Source: Chitinophaga rupis | Lineage (GTDB): Bacteria; Bacteroidota; Bacteroidia; Chitinophagales; Chitinophagaceae | Direction of reading: 5' to 3' | Length of the DNA: 64,000 nt | Assembly: GCF_900109685.1 (NCBI RefSeq) | Contig: NZ_FOBB01000011.1 | Location: 62,001 to 126,000 of the forward strand | Shown: piece by piece, positions 52,162 to 60,453 of the stretch | Layout of the letters: the number at the start of each line of letters is the position of its first letter | Position numbering within the stretch: position 1 is the stretch's first letter | The notes under the pieces: model-generated | The model's input: only the letters and a program-made list of their open reading frames with translations | Told to the model about the DNA's origin: nothing | Database searches by the model: none | Position numbers and translations under genes: made by a program

Positions 52162-52293
52162 TTTCTCAGTTTTAAAAGTTCAGTGTACAAAGATAGACCT
52201 TATAATTGGTATTTTCTGACGCAGGCTATTAGTTTAAGTAGATTTTAACCTTGCGCCGGGCCAGCATTCTGAGCAATAAGGGTTATAAAAATA

Positions 52294-52328
52294 GAAAACG
52301 GAAACCGTCAGGAACGGTTCCCGTTTTC
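52294..52328 (-). terminator. Terminator of rplS
   Basis: GAAAACGG-A-AACCGT and ACGGTT-C-CCGTTTTC form a 15-bp stem with one mismatch that is a G-U pair in minus-strand RNA. CTATTTTTATAAC follows on that strand. Confidence 0.75.
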
Positions 52329-52350
52329 ACTAATTTCCCTGTATTGTGTA

Positions 52351-52698
52351 CTAAACCCTTTTTTCTTTGATACGGGCTGCTTTACCAGCGCGCTCACGCA
52401 GGTAATACAGTTTTGCCCTTCTTACCTTACCTACTTTATGCAGCAGGATGGAATCAATGTTAGGAGAGAACAGGGGGAAAACCCTTTCAACACCTACACC
52501 ATCAGAGATCTTACGCACGGTAAAAGAAGCAGTAAAACCAGTACCCTGGATCTTCATCACATCTCCTTTAAAGGATTGGATCCTTTCCTTGGTACCTTCC
52601 ACGATTTTATAGTTAACGGTAACATTGTCACCGGCTTTAAATTTCGGAAATTCTTTTTTTCCTGTCAGTTGCTCGTGAACAAAAGAAATAGCGTTCAT
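52351..52698 (-). CDS. rplS: 50S ribosomal protein L19
   Basis: A 115-residue ribosomal protein. FPKFKAGDNVTVNYKIVEGTKERIQSF and the C-terminal KVGKVRRAKLYYLRERAGKAARIKEK are standard L19 segments. It lies at the interface of the two ribosomal subunits. The usual trmD-rplS order is kept, but the two are separated by about 220 bp holding an intergenic repeat rather than being tightly linked. Confidence 0.97.
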   Translation of the reverse strand: MNAISFVHEQLTGKKEFPKFKAGDNVTVNYKIVEGTKERIQSFKGDVMKIQGTGFTASFTVRKISDGVGVERVFPLFSPNIDSILLHKVGKVRRAKLYYLRERAGKAARIKEKRV

Positions 52699-52788
52699 CT
52701 TTACAATTATTTATGGGACGGCAAAGGTAAGTATACAAATGAGAAGTTCCAAATTATTGCGGAAAAATATTGATAGGGCTGTAGCAGC

Positions 52789-52918
52789 TTTTAGCGGTTA
52801 GCTATTAGCAGTTAGCTTTAGCTGCCGGCCATTAGCCGTAGGAATAGCAGTTAGCCATTAGCTTTTAGCGGTTAGCTCCGCGACAATCAGCTAAGAGCTA
52901 ACGGCTAAAAGCTAATAG
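52789..52918. repeat. AGCTATTAGC-word palindromic intergenic repeat
   Basis: This gap between trmD and rplS is built of repeated words such as GCTTTTAGCGGTTAGC and AGCTATTAGC. Bases 52857-52878 and 52894-52915 are inverted copies that agree at all but one position around a loop of about 15 bases. A related copy begins near 52789. It is probably a REP-like extragenic element or a family of RNA hairpins. It is not coding. Confidence 0.7.
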
Positions 52919-52920
52919 CT

Positions 52921-53595
52921 CTACTTCAACAGATCCGGGCGGCGCTGTTGCGTGCGTTCCAGGGCCTGCGTATGCCGCCAGTCCTCAATTTTGCGGTGGT
53001 CGCCGCTAAGCAGCACCTCCGGCACCTTCCAGCCCCGGAACTCCTCCGGCCGGGTATAAACCGGCGGCGCCAGCAAATGGTCCTGGAATGAGTCAAAAAG
53101 GGCGGAAGTTTCATCATTCAGCACCCCGGGTATCAGGCGGCCAATGGCATCTACCAGCACGGCAGCTGCCAGCTCCCCGCCGGACAGCACATAATCGCCA
53201 ATGGAGATCTCCATGGTAATGAAATGCTCCCGGATCCGCTCATCTATGCCTTTGTAATGGCCGCATAATAGCAGCAGGTTACCTTTTAACGACAATTGAT
53301 TGGCCATAGACTGGTTCAGGGTAGCGCCATCGGGGGTCAGGTAAATCACCTCATCGTAGGTGGTTTTGGCCTGTAGCAGCTCAATAGCGTTGATCACCGG
53401 CTCCATCATCATTACCATACCGGCGCCGCCTCCAAACTGGTAGTCATCCACCTGGTTATGTTTGAAGGTAGAGTAATCCCGCAGGTTATGCACCTGTATT
53501 TCCAGCAGTCCCTTTGCCTGTGCCCGTTTCAGGATGGAATGGGAAAAGGGGCTTTCCAGCAGGCCCGGTTGTACGGTAATAATGTCGATGCGCAT
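52921..53595 (-). CDS. trmD: tRNA (guanine-N1)-methyltransferase
   Basis: A 224-residue SPOUT (knotted) methyltransferase that makes m1G37 in tRNAs with GG at 36-37. It has MRIDIITVQPGLLESPFSHSIL, the Gly-rich KVDDYQFGGGAGMVMM-like loop (seen here as VDDYQFGGGAGMVM), the SAM-binding LLCGHYKGIDER and the SIGDYVLSGGELAA motif. The ATG at 53595 was chosen because the upstream extension runs through the intergenic repeat and lacks homology. Confidence 0.97.
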   Translation of the reverse strand: MRIDIITVQPGLLESPFSHSILKRAQAKGLLEIQVHNLRDYSTFKHNQVDDYQFGGGAGMVMMMEPVINAIELLQAKTTYDEVIYLTPDGATLNQSMANQLSLKGNLLLLCGHYKGIDERIREHFITMEISIGDYVLSGGELAAAVLVDAIGRLIPGVLNDETSALFDSFQDHLLAPPVYTRPEEFRGWKVPEVLLSGDHRKIEDWRHTQALERTQQRRPDLLK

Positions 53596-53613
53596 ATGTT
53601 CAATTTTGGGTCG

Positions 53614-53743
53614 ATGGTCCATAGCCGATGGTCCATGGCCTGGTTCGCAATTCGGTATCTCCATTTACGGTCCACAGACCACTGCCTTTTGCGCGGATAA
53701 TTACCGCTATGCACTATGCAATGGACCATCGGCTATGGACCAT
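53614..53743. repeat. ATGGACCAT inverted-repeat element, copy 1
   Basis: The core, two ATGGACCAT words separated by CGGCT, occurs at 53721-53743. Its exact reverse complement is at 53614-53636, so the element is an inverted repeat with an 84-bp centre. It fills the gap between trmD and rimM and its right flank touches the rimM stop codon. The same 23-bp core recurs at 54950-54972. Confidence 0.75.
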
Positions 53744-53746
53744 GGA

Positions 53747-54268
53747 CTACGCTAAGTAAATATCCAGCAGTCCTTCCGGCAGCTGCAGGTGTACTACCTG
53801 GTTCTTTTTATCAATCTTTACCAGCGACTGCTCGTTAAGCGGCAACAGGGCTTCCTTACCCTGTATAGTCACTTTGGCCAGCACCTGCATGGGCATTTCA
53901 ATCACCTCTTCAATAATGCCCAATACGCCCTGCGCAGCATCGTGCACGGTAAAACCCAGCAGGGATAAAGGCGCGGCGGCAGCGGTTTGCTGCTTAAAAT
54001 CCGTTTCCTGCATATATACCGGCGTTTGCACCAGCTTTTGCGCGGCCTCTTTACTGTCAATCCCTTCCAGCTTCACAAAGGCATGCTCATGATCCTTAAT
54101 GCTGGCTTTTTGCAAAAAGTAAGGAATAAAGCTGTTCTTCCGCTGTTCCAGGAAAAGTACCTCCACCCCTTTAAGAGCGGTTCTTTTACCCAGGCTATGC
54201 CGGAGTATTAGCTCGCCCTGCAGGCCAAAAGCGGCTACCAGTCTGCCTATGCTGAAGTAATTGTTCAT
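53747..54268 (-). CDS. rimM: Ribosome maturation factor RimM
   Basis: A 173-residue factor for 30S assembly that binds ribosomal protein S19. The N-terminal RimM domain opens FSIGRLVAAFGLQGELILRHSLG, and the C-terminal PRC-barrel contains LLGFTVHDAAQGVLGIIEEV and EALLPLNEQSLVKID. It belongs to the conserved rpsP-rimM-trmD-rplS set. The stop codon touches an inverted-repeat element. Confidence 0.95.
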   Translation of the reverse strand: MNNYFSIGRLVAAFGLQGELILRHSLGKRTALKGVEVLFLEQRKNSFIPYFLQKASIKDHEHAFVKLEGIDSKEAAQKLVQTPVYMQETDFKQQTAAAAPLSLLGFTVHDAAQGVLGIIEEVIEMPMQVLAKVTIQGKEALLPLNEQSLVKIDKKNQVVHLQLPEGLLDIYLA

Positions 54269-54288
54269 ATTCCGGGAAGCGGTTCAAA

Positions 54289-54328
54289 ATAAAAAAAGGA
54301 AATATTTGCGGACAAATATTTCCCTTTT
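54289..54328 (-). terminator. Terminator between rpsP and rimM
   Basis: GGAAATATTTG (54298-54308) and CAAATATTTCC (54313-54323) form an 11-bp stem with a 4-base loop. A run of T follows on the minus strand. It would limit read-through from rpsP into rimM. Confidence 0.8.
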
Positions 54329-54349
54329 AAGTATGATCAAGCTAATAGC

Positions 54350-54787
54350 TTATTCTGCGTTACCACCTTCAGCCGGTGCATCTTCTACCCTCTTAACGAT
54401 GGGAGTGATAGCACGTGCTTTCTTGTGGGAATCGCGGCGGGCCGCTACTTTCTGCTCATGTTCTGCCTGCCATTGCTCAAATTTCTTGTAAGCAGTAGGC
54501 TCATCAAACAGACCTAATTTAACCCCTCTCAACAGGTGTTTCAAATACAGCACACCTTTGAAAGAAAGAATTCTCCTTACCGTATCAGTGGGCTGGGCAC
54601 CTTTTTGTAACCAGCGCAGTGCTTTTTCGGTATCAATGTTAATAGATGCCGGAACGGTTAAGGGATTGTAAGTACCGATCTTCTGGATGAATTTACCATC
54701 TCTGGGCGCGCGCGCATCGGCTACTACAATAAAATAGAAAGGTCTTTTCTTCGCGCCATGACGTTGTAATCTGATCTTTACTGGCAT
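54350..54787 (-). CDS. rpsP: 30S ribosomal protein S16
   Basis: A 145-residue S16 that begins PVKIRLQRHGAKKRPFYFIVVADAR and includes GKFIQKIGTYNP. The core domain ends near residue 85. The extra C-terminal tail of about 60 residues (Lys/Ala-rich, acidic end) is longer than the 80-90 residues of most bacterial S16 proteins and is a feature I associate with Bacteroidetes. Confidence 0.97.
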   Translation of the reverse strand: MPVKIRLQRHGAKKRPFYFIVVADARAPRDGKFIQKIGTYNPLTVPASINIDTEKALRWLQKGAQPTDTVRRILSFKGVLYLKHLLRGVKLGLFDEPTAYKKFEQWQAEHEQKVAARRDSHKKARAITPIVKRVEDAPAEGGNAE

Positions 54788-54883
54788 AAATAAATCGAGT
54801 TATTTTTTTGCGAGTTATAAAAAAAATATATAGGGGTGCAAAAATAACAGAATAATTGTGAATCTCAAAATAATTTCCTAACC

Positions 54884-54976
54884 GGTCCATAGTCAATGCT
54901 CTATAGTCCATTGCATACTGCCTGAAAGTCAGCATTCATGCAACAGGCCATGGACCATCGGCTATGGACCATGGAC
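54884..54976. repeat. ATGGACCAT inverted-repeat element, copy 2
   Basis: The same 23-bp core as copy 1 is at 54950-54972. An imperfect inverted partner (GGTCCATAG, TATAGTCCATTGCATA) spans 54884-54917. GTCCATTGCATA at 54906-54917 is the reverse complement of TATGCAATGGAC in copy 1 (53715-53726). It lies between rpsP and ffh, 11 bp past the core from the ffh stop. Confidence 0.7.
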
Positions 54977-54983
54977 GCTACTT

Positions 54984-56309
54984 CTATCTCCCTAATGCTT
55001 TCAGTCCTTTGCCTCCTGCACCCATTTTATTCATCATCTTCATCATTTGCCGCATTTGCTCAAACTGCTTCATGAACTGGTTCACATCCTGGATCTCTTT
55101 ACCGGCGCCTTTGGCAATACGCTTGCGGCGGCTGCCGTCGATCAGATCCGGGTTACCCCGTTCCTGCGGGGTCATGGAGCCAATCATGGCTTCTATGCCT
55201 TTAAAGGCATCATCACTGATATCAATATCCTTGATAGCCTTACCTACCCCGGGTATCATCCCCATCAGGTCTTTCAGGTTACCCATTTTCTTGATCTGCT
55301 GCAGCTGCTCCCTGAAGTCATCAAAATCAAACTGGTTCTGACGGATCTTCTTTTCCAGCTTTTTAGCCTGTTCTTCATTGAACTGTGCCTGCGCCCTTTC
55401 TACCAGGGTGGTAATATCACCCATGCCCAGGATACGCTGTGCCATACGCTCGGGGTAAAACACATCCAGCGTATCCAGCTTTTCGCCCATGCTCACGAAC
55501 TTGATGGGCTTTTCCACCGTATACTTGATGGTTAAGGCCGCACCACCGCGGGTATCGCCATCCAGCTTGGTAAGCACCACGCCACTGAAGTCCAGGCGGT
55601 CGTTAAAGGCCTTGGCGGTGTTCACTGCATCCTGGCCGGTCATGGAATCCACAACGAACAGGATCTCCTGCGGCTGCACCGCTTTGCGGATATTGGCCAC
55701 TTCGGTCATCATGGCCTCGTCCACTGCCAAACGGCCGGCAGTATCTATAATAATTACGTTATTTCCGTTCTGTTTGGCTTCCTTAATAGCATTTTCAGCT
55801 ATCTGCACGGCATTTTTATTTTCCGGCTCGCTGTACACGGGTACTTCTATCTGCCCGCCCAGCACTTTCAGCTGGTCAATAGCCGCCGGGCGGTAAATGT
55901 CCGCCGCCACCAGCAAAGGTTTTTTACCCTTCTTGGTTTTCAGGAAGTTGGCCAGCTTGCCGGAGAAGGTGGTTTTACCCGAACCCTGCAAACCGGCTAT
56001 GAGTATAATGGTAGGATTGGCTTTGAGCTCCAGCTCTGCCGCTTCGCCACCCATTAGTTCGGCCAGCTCATCCTTCACGATCTTCACCATCAGCTGTCCG
56101 GGAGAGATGGCGGTGAGCACCTTTTCCCCCTGCGCCTTATCCTTTACCCGGTCGGTAAAGTCTTTGGCTATTTTATAGTTCACGTCCGCATCCACCAGCG
56201 CACGACGTATTTCCTTCACGGTGCTGGCTACGTTGATTTCAGAGATACGGCCCTCTCCTTTCAAGAGTTTGAACGCGGAATCCAGCCTTTCTGATAATGA
56301 TTCAAACAT
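54984..56309 (-). CDS. ffh: Signal recognition particle protein Ffh (SRP54)
   Basis: A 441-residue GTPase that targets nascent membrane proteins with 4.5S RNA. The N domain is at 1-90. The G domain has ILIAGLQGSGKTTFSGKLA (P-loop), VIIIDTAGRLAVDE, VLTKLDGDTRGGAA and SMGEKLDTLDVFYPERMAQRI. The Met-rich M domain is at about 325-441 (MGNLKDLMGMIPGVGKAIKD, MKQFEQMRQMMKMMNKMG). Its length is normal. Confidence 0.97.
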   Translation of the reverse strand: MFESLSERLDSAFKLLKGEGRISEINVASTVKEIRRALVDADVNYKIAKDFTDRVKDKAQGEKVLTAISPGQLMVKIVKDELAELMGGEAAELELKANPTIILIAGLQGSGKTTFSGKLANFLKTKKGKKPLLVAADIYRPAAIDQLKVLGGQIEVPVYSEPENKNAVQIAENAIKEAKQNGNNVIIIDTAGRLAVDEAMMTEVANIRKAVQPQEILFVVDSMTGQDAVNTAKAFNDRLDFSGVVLTKLDGDTRGGAALTIKYTVEKPIKFVSMGEKLDTLDVFYPERMAQRILGMGDITTLVERAQAQFNEEQAKKLEKKIRQNQFDFDDFREQLQQIKKMGNLKDLMGMIPGVGKAIKDIDISDDAFKGIEAMIGSMTPQERGNPDLIDGSRRKRIAKGAGKEIQDVNQFMKQFEQMRQMMKMMNKMGAGGKGLKALGR

Positions 56310-56403
56310 TAGTAGATCTATTAGTTGTTTTTACGGATCAAAGTTACGTTAATCGTTCGTGATTGCCGGCCCGCAATCTGCGGCCGGGCTTTCCGTAACG
56401 GCA

Positions 56404-56443
56404 AAAAAAATGGTGAATATGCTAACATATTCACCATTTTTTT
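56404..56443 (-). terminator. Terminator of the sigma factor gene
   Basis: An 18-bp stem (A-tract plus TGGTGAATATG, 56404-56421, with 56426-56443) and a 4-base loop, with T residues on the outgoing minus strand. It is strong and separates the sigma gene from ffh. Confidence 0.88.
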
Positions 56444-56538
56444 GCGAAATTATGTTTTTACGGTCTGATTACAAAACTAACATAGATTACAAAAATACCA
56501 GCAACGCTTCACAGGATCACTAAAACCATTTAGCAATC

Positions 56539-57408
56539 TCAGCTACCTAAGTAATTACGAAGCAGCTTGCTTCGCGAAGTTGTGCGCAGTTTTGTGATGG
56601 CTTTATCCTTGATCTGACGTACGCGTTCGCGGGTAAGACCAAATTTTTCACCAATATCTTCCAGTGACATGGGATGTTCAACGGCAATGCCGAAGTACAG
56701 CATGATCACATCTTTCTGACGGTCGGTTAAGGTAGACAGGGAACGTTCTATTTCCCGGCGCAGTGAATCATGATGATCCAGCTCCTCATCGGCGCTTACT
56801 GCATTCGGGTTTTCCAGCACATCCAGCAGGGAGTTGTCCTCACCATCAATGAACGGAGCGTCCATAGATACGTGGCGGGCAGCTACACCTAAGGTGGCCT
56901 CTACCTCTTCTGTATTAATTTCCAGGATGGTAGCCAGTTCGTCGGGAGAGGGTTCTCTCTCAAATTCCTGCTCCAGCTGGGAATATGCTTTACTGATCTT
57001 ATTGCTTAAACCTACTTTGTTCAAAGGCAGGCGTACAATACGGGACTGTTCTGCCAATGCCTGCAGAATGGATTGACGGATCCACCATACAGCATAGGAA
57101 ATGAATTTGAAACCTCTGGTTTCATCAAAACGCTGAGCCGCTTTTATGAGGCCCAGATTACCTTCATTAATGAGATCACTGAGCGACAGGCCCTGGTTCT
57201 GATACTGCTTAGCCACGGAAACCACAAAGCGCAAATTGGCTTTGGTCAGTTTTTCCAGTGCCCGCTGATCACCCTGTTTGATTCGGATGGCCAGGTTCAC
57301 TTCTTCCTCCGGCGTAATCAGATCTACTTTTCCAATTTCCTGCAAGTACTTCTCCAGGGATTGTGACTCCCTGTTCGTAATCGACTTCGTGATCTTGAGT
57401 TGGCGCAT
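56539..57408 (-). CDS. rpoD: Primary RNA polymerase sigma factor (RpoD/SigA type)
   Basis: A 289-residue group 1/2 sigma-70 factor. Region 1.2 has YLQEIGKVDLITPEEEVNLA, region 2 has NEGNLGLIKAAQRFDETRGF and ISYAVWWIRQSILQALAEQS, and region 4 has MSLEDIGEKFGLTRERVRQIKDKA. It lacks the large region 1.1 and non-conserved region of proteobacterial RpoD, as is normal for Bacteroidetes, whose primary sigma recognises TTTG/TAnnTTTG. ATGs at 57408 and 57414 are both possible. Confidence 0.95.
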   Translation of the reverse strand: MRQLKITKSITNRESQSLEKYLQEIGKVDLITPEEEVNLAIRIKQGDQRALEKLTKANLRFVVSVAKQYQNQGLSLSDLINEGNLGLIKAAQRFDETRGFKFISYAVWWIRQSILQALAEQSRIVRLPLNKVGLSNKISKAYSQLEQEFEREPSPDELATILEINTEEVEATLGVAARHVSMDAPFIDGEDNSLLDVLENPNAVSADEELDHHDSLRREIERSLSTLTDRQKDVIMLYFGIAVEHPMSLEDIGEKFGLTRERVRQIKDKAITKLRTTSRSKLLRNYLGS

Positions 57409-57414
57409 TGACAT

Positions 57415-57778
57415 AGAGTCGGAACAGTTACAGGTTATTAATAAAAAGTTAATTTTTGACGAATACCAGACAAAAATAAGTTTTTTTAGACACCACCCAA
57501 AAAAAATGTTTACTTGTTAAACCGTTTTCAAGCAAAATCGATTGATTATTTATTTCTGTCTGACTGCAGCTGTTGCTGCATGGTTCATTTGGAAAAAGTG
57601 TCTAATTGACTCTTAATCAATATAAATATATTAAATTTAATTTTAATAATAGTAAAATTTATAAACCATCAAATAAATGCCGGAATTGATTAAAAAAAAA
57701 CAGCAAATTATTTTGACAGAATAAATATTTTTCTATAATTGCAGCCGGATGATATTGATTTACTAATTACATTGAGCG
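57415..57778. other. 364-bp AT-rich divergent intergenic region
   Basis: It holds the promoters of the sigma factor gene (minus) and the START-like gene (plus). Long A and T runs and a duplicated TTAATAAT-like composition are visible, but no open frame with protein-like composition, no strong hairpin and no RNA gene that I can recognise. Confidence 0.5.
57712..57741 (+). promoter_or_regulatory. Promoter of the START-like gene
   Basis: TTTG (57712-57715) and TATAATTG (57734-57741) are separated by 18 bp, close to the Bacteroidetes consensus. The first motif extends to TTGACA. The gene begins 37 bp after the -7 element. Confidence 0.55.
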
Positions 57779-58159
57779 ATGTCTAAGAAAGTGCAATATG
57801 AGTTGGAATACCCGGTACGGTGCTCACCCAGTATCTTATACGAATTCCTTTCCACCCCCGCTGGTTTGCAGGAGTGGTTTGCTGATAAAGTAGATTTCAG
57901 GGATAATGTTTTTTCCTTTTCCTGGAATGGCGCTACTGAAGAAGCCGAAGTGCTGGAGCAGGAGGAAGAAGAATTTATTCGTTTGCGTTGGTTACATGCC
58001 CCTAATGGAGAATTTTTTGAGTTCCGCATTCAGATATCAGAAGTTACCAATGAAACTATACTGGTAGTGAAAGACTTTGCAGAGAAGAAAGAAATAGCCG
58101 ACCAGAGCCAGCTTTGGGACTACCAGGTAAAAGACCTTTTTCACCGTATCGGGAATTAA
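57779..58159 (+). CDS. START-like (SRPBCC/AHSA1-type) domain protein
   Basis: A 126-residue protein with a helix-grip fold. It opens KVQYELEYPVRCSPSILYEFL, then STPAGLQEWFADKV and FSFSWNGATEEAEVLEQEEEEF, and ends with a long helix (WDYQVKDLFHRIG). This is the START-like group found in almost every Bacteroidetes genome near lptG, as it is here. Ligand and role are unknown. Confidence 0.85.
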   Translation: MSKKVQYELEYPVRCSPSILYEFLSTPAGLQEWFADKVDFRDNVFSFSWNGATEEAEVLEQEEEEFIRLRWLHAPNGEFFEFRIQISEVTNETILVVKDFAEKKEIADQSQLWDYQVKDLFHRIGN

Positions 58160-58226
58160 TACCCGTTACGGTAGCTAGTAATTGACTTTGTAATACCCCT
58201 TATTTACCAGTCACTCACTACCTTCA

Positions 58227-58826
58227 TTACCCATTTATTATTGCCAGTAAGGTTGTATAACAGGCTACTGCTTCAGGGATTATTTTTTCCCAAATTTCCA
58301 GGGCAAACGGTTTTGCCAGCTTTATAAAATCTTTTTGTTCTACCCATGTATCCCACTCCTGTGGCGTAAAAGCGGCTACTGCCCGGTAATTTCCATTTTC
58401 AAAATCATGCATCCAGGGATCATCCTGCATATATACCTGGAAGCCCTGCGCTACCAGCGTTCCGTAACCGGCTTTTAACGCGGACGCATAATGTATTTTT
58501 ACTGTACCGGCCAGGTGTAAGGTGCAGCTGAAATAATGTCCCCACCAGAACATGGTACGGAAGGCCCATACCGCTTCCTGGCTAAAGTACCGCGGGTAAT
58601 CCAGTATTACATAGGGCAGCTCTTTATACCGCTCTCCCTTGGATATTTTACCGCCCTGCTGCAGGCAGGGCACCGGAAAGGCAGCTACGGGCGCCTGTTT
58701 TTCCAGCTCCCGGTGTACTGCGCCAAACAGCTCCATGACCTTGGTTATCACGCTGTTCTTATGGTAGATCCAGGCGGCGTCAAAAGCTACCTGCCGCTCT
58801 GCTGGTGTAAGCAAAAAATTTCTCAT
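58227..58826 (-). CDS. Conserved hypothetical protein
   Basis: A 199-residue soluble protein rich in aromatic residues (RTMFWWGHYFSCTLHLAG, DDPWMHDFENGNYRAVAAF, PQEWDTWVEQKDFIKLA). I do not recognise a named domain, though the even composition and clean start support a real gene. It is encoded between START-like and lptG genes, on the opposite strand to both. Confidence 0.7.
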   Translation of the reverse strand: MRNFLLTPAERQVAFDAAWIYHKNSVITKVMELFGAVHRELEKQAPVAAFPVPCLQQGGKISKGERYKELPYVILDYPRYFSQEAVWAFRTMFWWGHYFSCTLHLAGTVKIHYASALKAGYGTLVAQGFQVYMQDDPWMHDFENGNYRAVAAFTPQEWDTWVEQKDFIKLAKPFALEIWEKIIPEAVACYTTLLAIING

Positions 58827-58978
58827 ATAATTAACGCTATCATCATACCCGCGTGGCCGCTGCTACGGAAAATCGAAGTAAATTTGCGGCTCATACAGGA
58901 TCAGGCGCCCGATGCTCCGGCAATTTTTTGCGGCCTGATAACATGGTAAAAATCGTAAATAATAACTATTATTACGAA

Positions 58979-60442
58979 GTGAAAAAACTTGATAAGCTCA
59001 TTATTAAAACATTCCTGGGGCCCTTTATAGCCACCTTTTTTGTTACCTGGTTCGTATTGCTGATGCAGTTCCTCTGGAAGTACATTGACGACCTAGTGGG
59101 CAAAGGGCTGGACCTTCCGGTAATACTGGAGCTTATTTCCTATACCAGCGCCAGCTTAATTACCCTGGCCCTGCCGCTGGCAGTATTGCTTTCTTCCATT
59201 ATGACCTTTGGCAACCTGGGTGAGAGCTTTGAGCTGGTGGCCTTAAAATCATCCGGTATCTCCCTGCTGCGTTTCATACGTCCGTTACTGTTTGTTTGTA
59301 TTGTTATTGGCGTACTTGCTTTTTTGTTTGCCAACTATGTGATACCGGTTGCTAACCTGCGCGCAAAATCACTGCTATACGATATTACCAATTCTAAGCC
59401 GGCCTTTAATATTAAGGCAGGTGTGTTTTACGGTGACATTCCCGGCTATACGATCAAAGTAGCGCGCAAGGAAAAAGATAACAGGACCATTCACCAGGTG
59501 ATGATCTTTGATCAGTCAAACGGTGGCGGCGGTGCTGCGGCCGATAAGCTGATACTGGCTAACAAAGGCACTATGGAGCTCTCCAACAACAAACGTTTCC
59601 TGTACTTTGTGCTGAACGATGGCTGGCGGTATGAGGAACGTAACCTGCGCGGCTCCAACACACCCGGTGAGTTGATCCGCATGGGTTTTAAAGAATATAA
59701 AAAAGCATTTGACCTTAGCTCCTTTACTTTTAGCCGCCTGGATATGGGTCTGTTTGCCTCTAACCAGCAAATGCTGAACATACGGCAGCTGGATAAAGCC
59801 ATTGATTCCCTGAACCGGGAGGCCGCCAATGTAAGCAAAACCGTGAGCGCATATGTAACCTCGCGTTATCCTTTTTATAAATGGAAAGACAGCGCCTGGC
59901 TGCCTTCCGCCCCTTCCCTGGGCGTAAAACAGTTTAAGGATATAATACCGCAGAAGAATTACCGTTATGTATTGGACCGTGCGGAACAGGCCCTGCGTGA
60001 AACGCAGAGTAACCTGGAAGCACCGGCCAAGGAATATGGTGATAAAAATACCATTATGATCCTGCATAAAGTGGAGTGGCAGCGTAAGTTCACCCTGGCA
60101 GCCGCCTGCGTGGTAATGTTCCTGATAGGGGCGCCGCTGGGCTCCATTATCCGCAAAGGCGGTTTGGGAACTCCGCTGGTATTTGCAGTAATATTTTTTG
60201 TTATATTTAACATCTTTTTCATGGTGGGTGAGAAAATGGCGCGGAAGGATGTGCTGACCACCTTTGGAGGCATGTGGCTATCGAATATTGTGCTGCTACC
60301 CATTGCAGCTTTCCTGATTTACAAGGCCATGAATGACTCACAATTATTCAACAAAGAATTTTATTTTAGAGCTTTTGAAATAGTCAAGAAGCTCATACAA
60401 AGAATTAAGGAACGTAAGCGAGAACAACAACCTACAACATAA
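58979..60442 (+). CDS. LptG/YjgP-YjgQ family lipopolysaccharide export permease
   Basis: A protein of about 487 residues with three N-terminal transmembrane helices (FLGPFIATFFVTWFVLLMQFL, then ASLITLALPLAVLLSSIMTFG and LFVCIVIGVLAFLFANYVIP). A periplasmic jellyroll domain follows, with an additional coiled-coil-like stretch at about 270-350, and then three C-terminal helices. It works with LptB to extract LPS toward the Lpt bridge. The start is uncertain: GTG at 58979 gives the usual VKKLDKLIIKTF; ATG at 58943 adds 12 residues. The insertion in the periplasmic part is typical of Bacteroidetes copies. Confidence 0.9.
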   Translation: MKKLDKLIIKTFLGPFIATFFVTWFVLLMQFLWKYIDDLVGKGLDLPVILELISYTSASLITLALPLAVLLSSIMTFGNLGESFELVALKSSGISLLRFIRPLLFVCIVIGVLAFLFANYVIPVANLRAKSLLYDITNSKPAFNIKAGVFYGDIPGYTIKVARKEKDNRTIHQVMIFDQSNGGGGAAADKLILANKGTMELSNNKRFLYFVLNDGWRYEERNLRGSNTPGELIRMGFKEYKKAFDLSSFTFSRLDMGLFASNQQMLNIRQLDKAIDSLNREAANVSKTVSAYVTSRYPFYKWKDSAWLPSAPSLGVKQFKDIIPQKNYRYVLDRAEQALRETQSNLEAPAKEYGDKNTIMILHKVEWQRKFTLAAACVVMFLIGAPLGSIIRKGGLGTPLVFAVIFFVIFNIFFMVGEKMARKDVLTTFGGMWLSNIVLLPIAAFLIYKAMNDSQLFNKEFYFRAFEIVKKLIQRIKERKREQQPTT

Positions 60443-60453
60443 AAACGTACACT

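Noticed and set aside
52789..52918. Terminator for trmD
   Set aside because: The stem-loops are long but no T tract follows on the minus strand, and the same words are repeated several times, so a repeat element explains it better.
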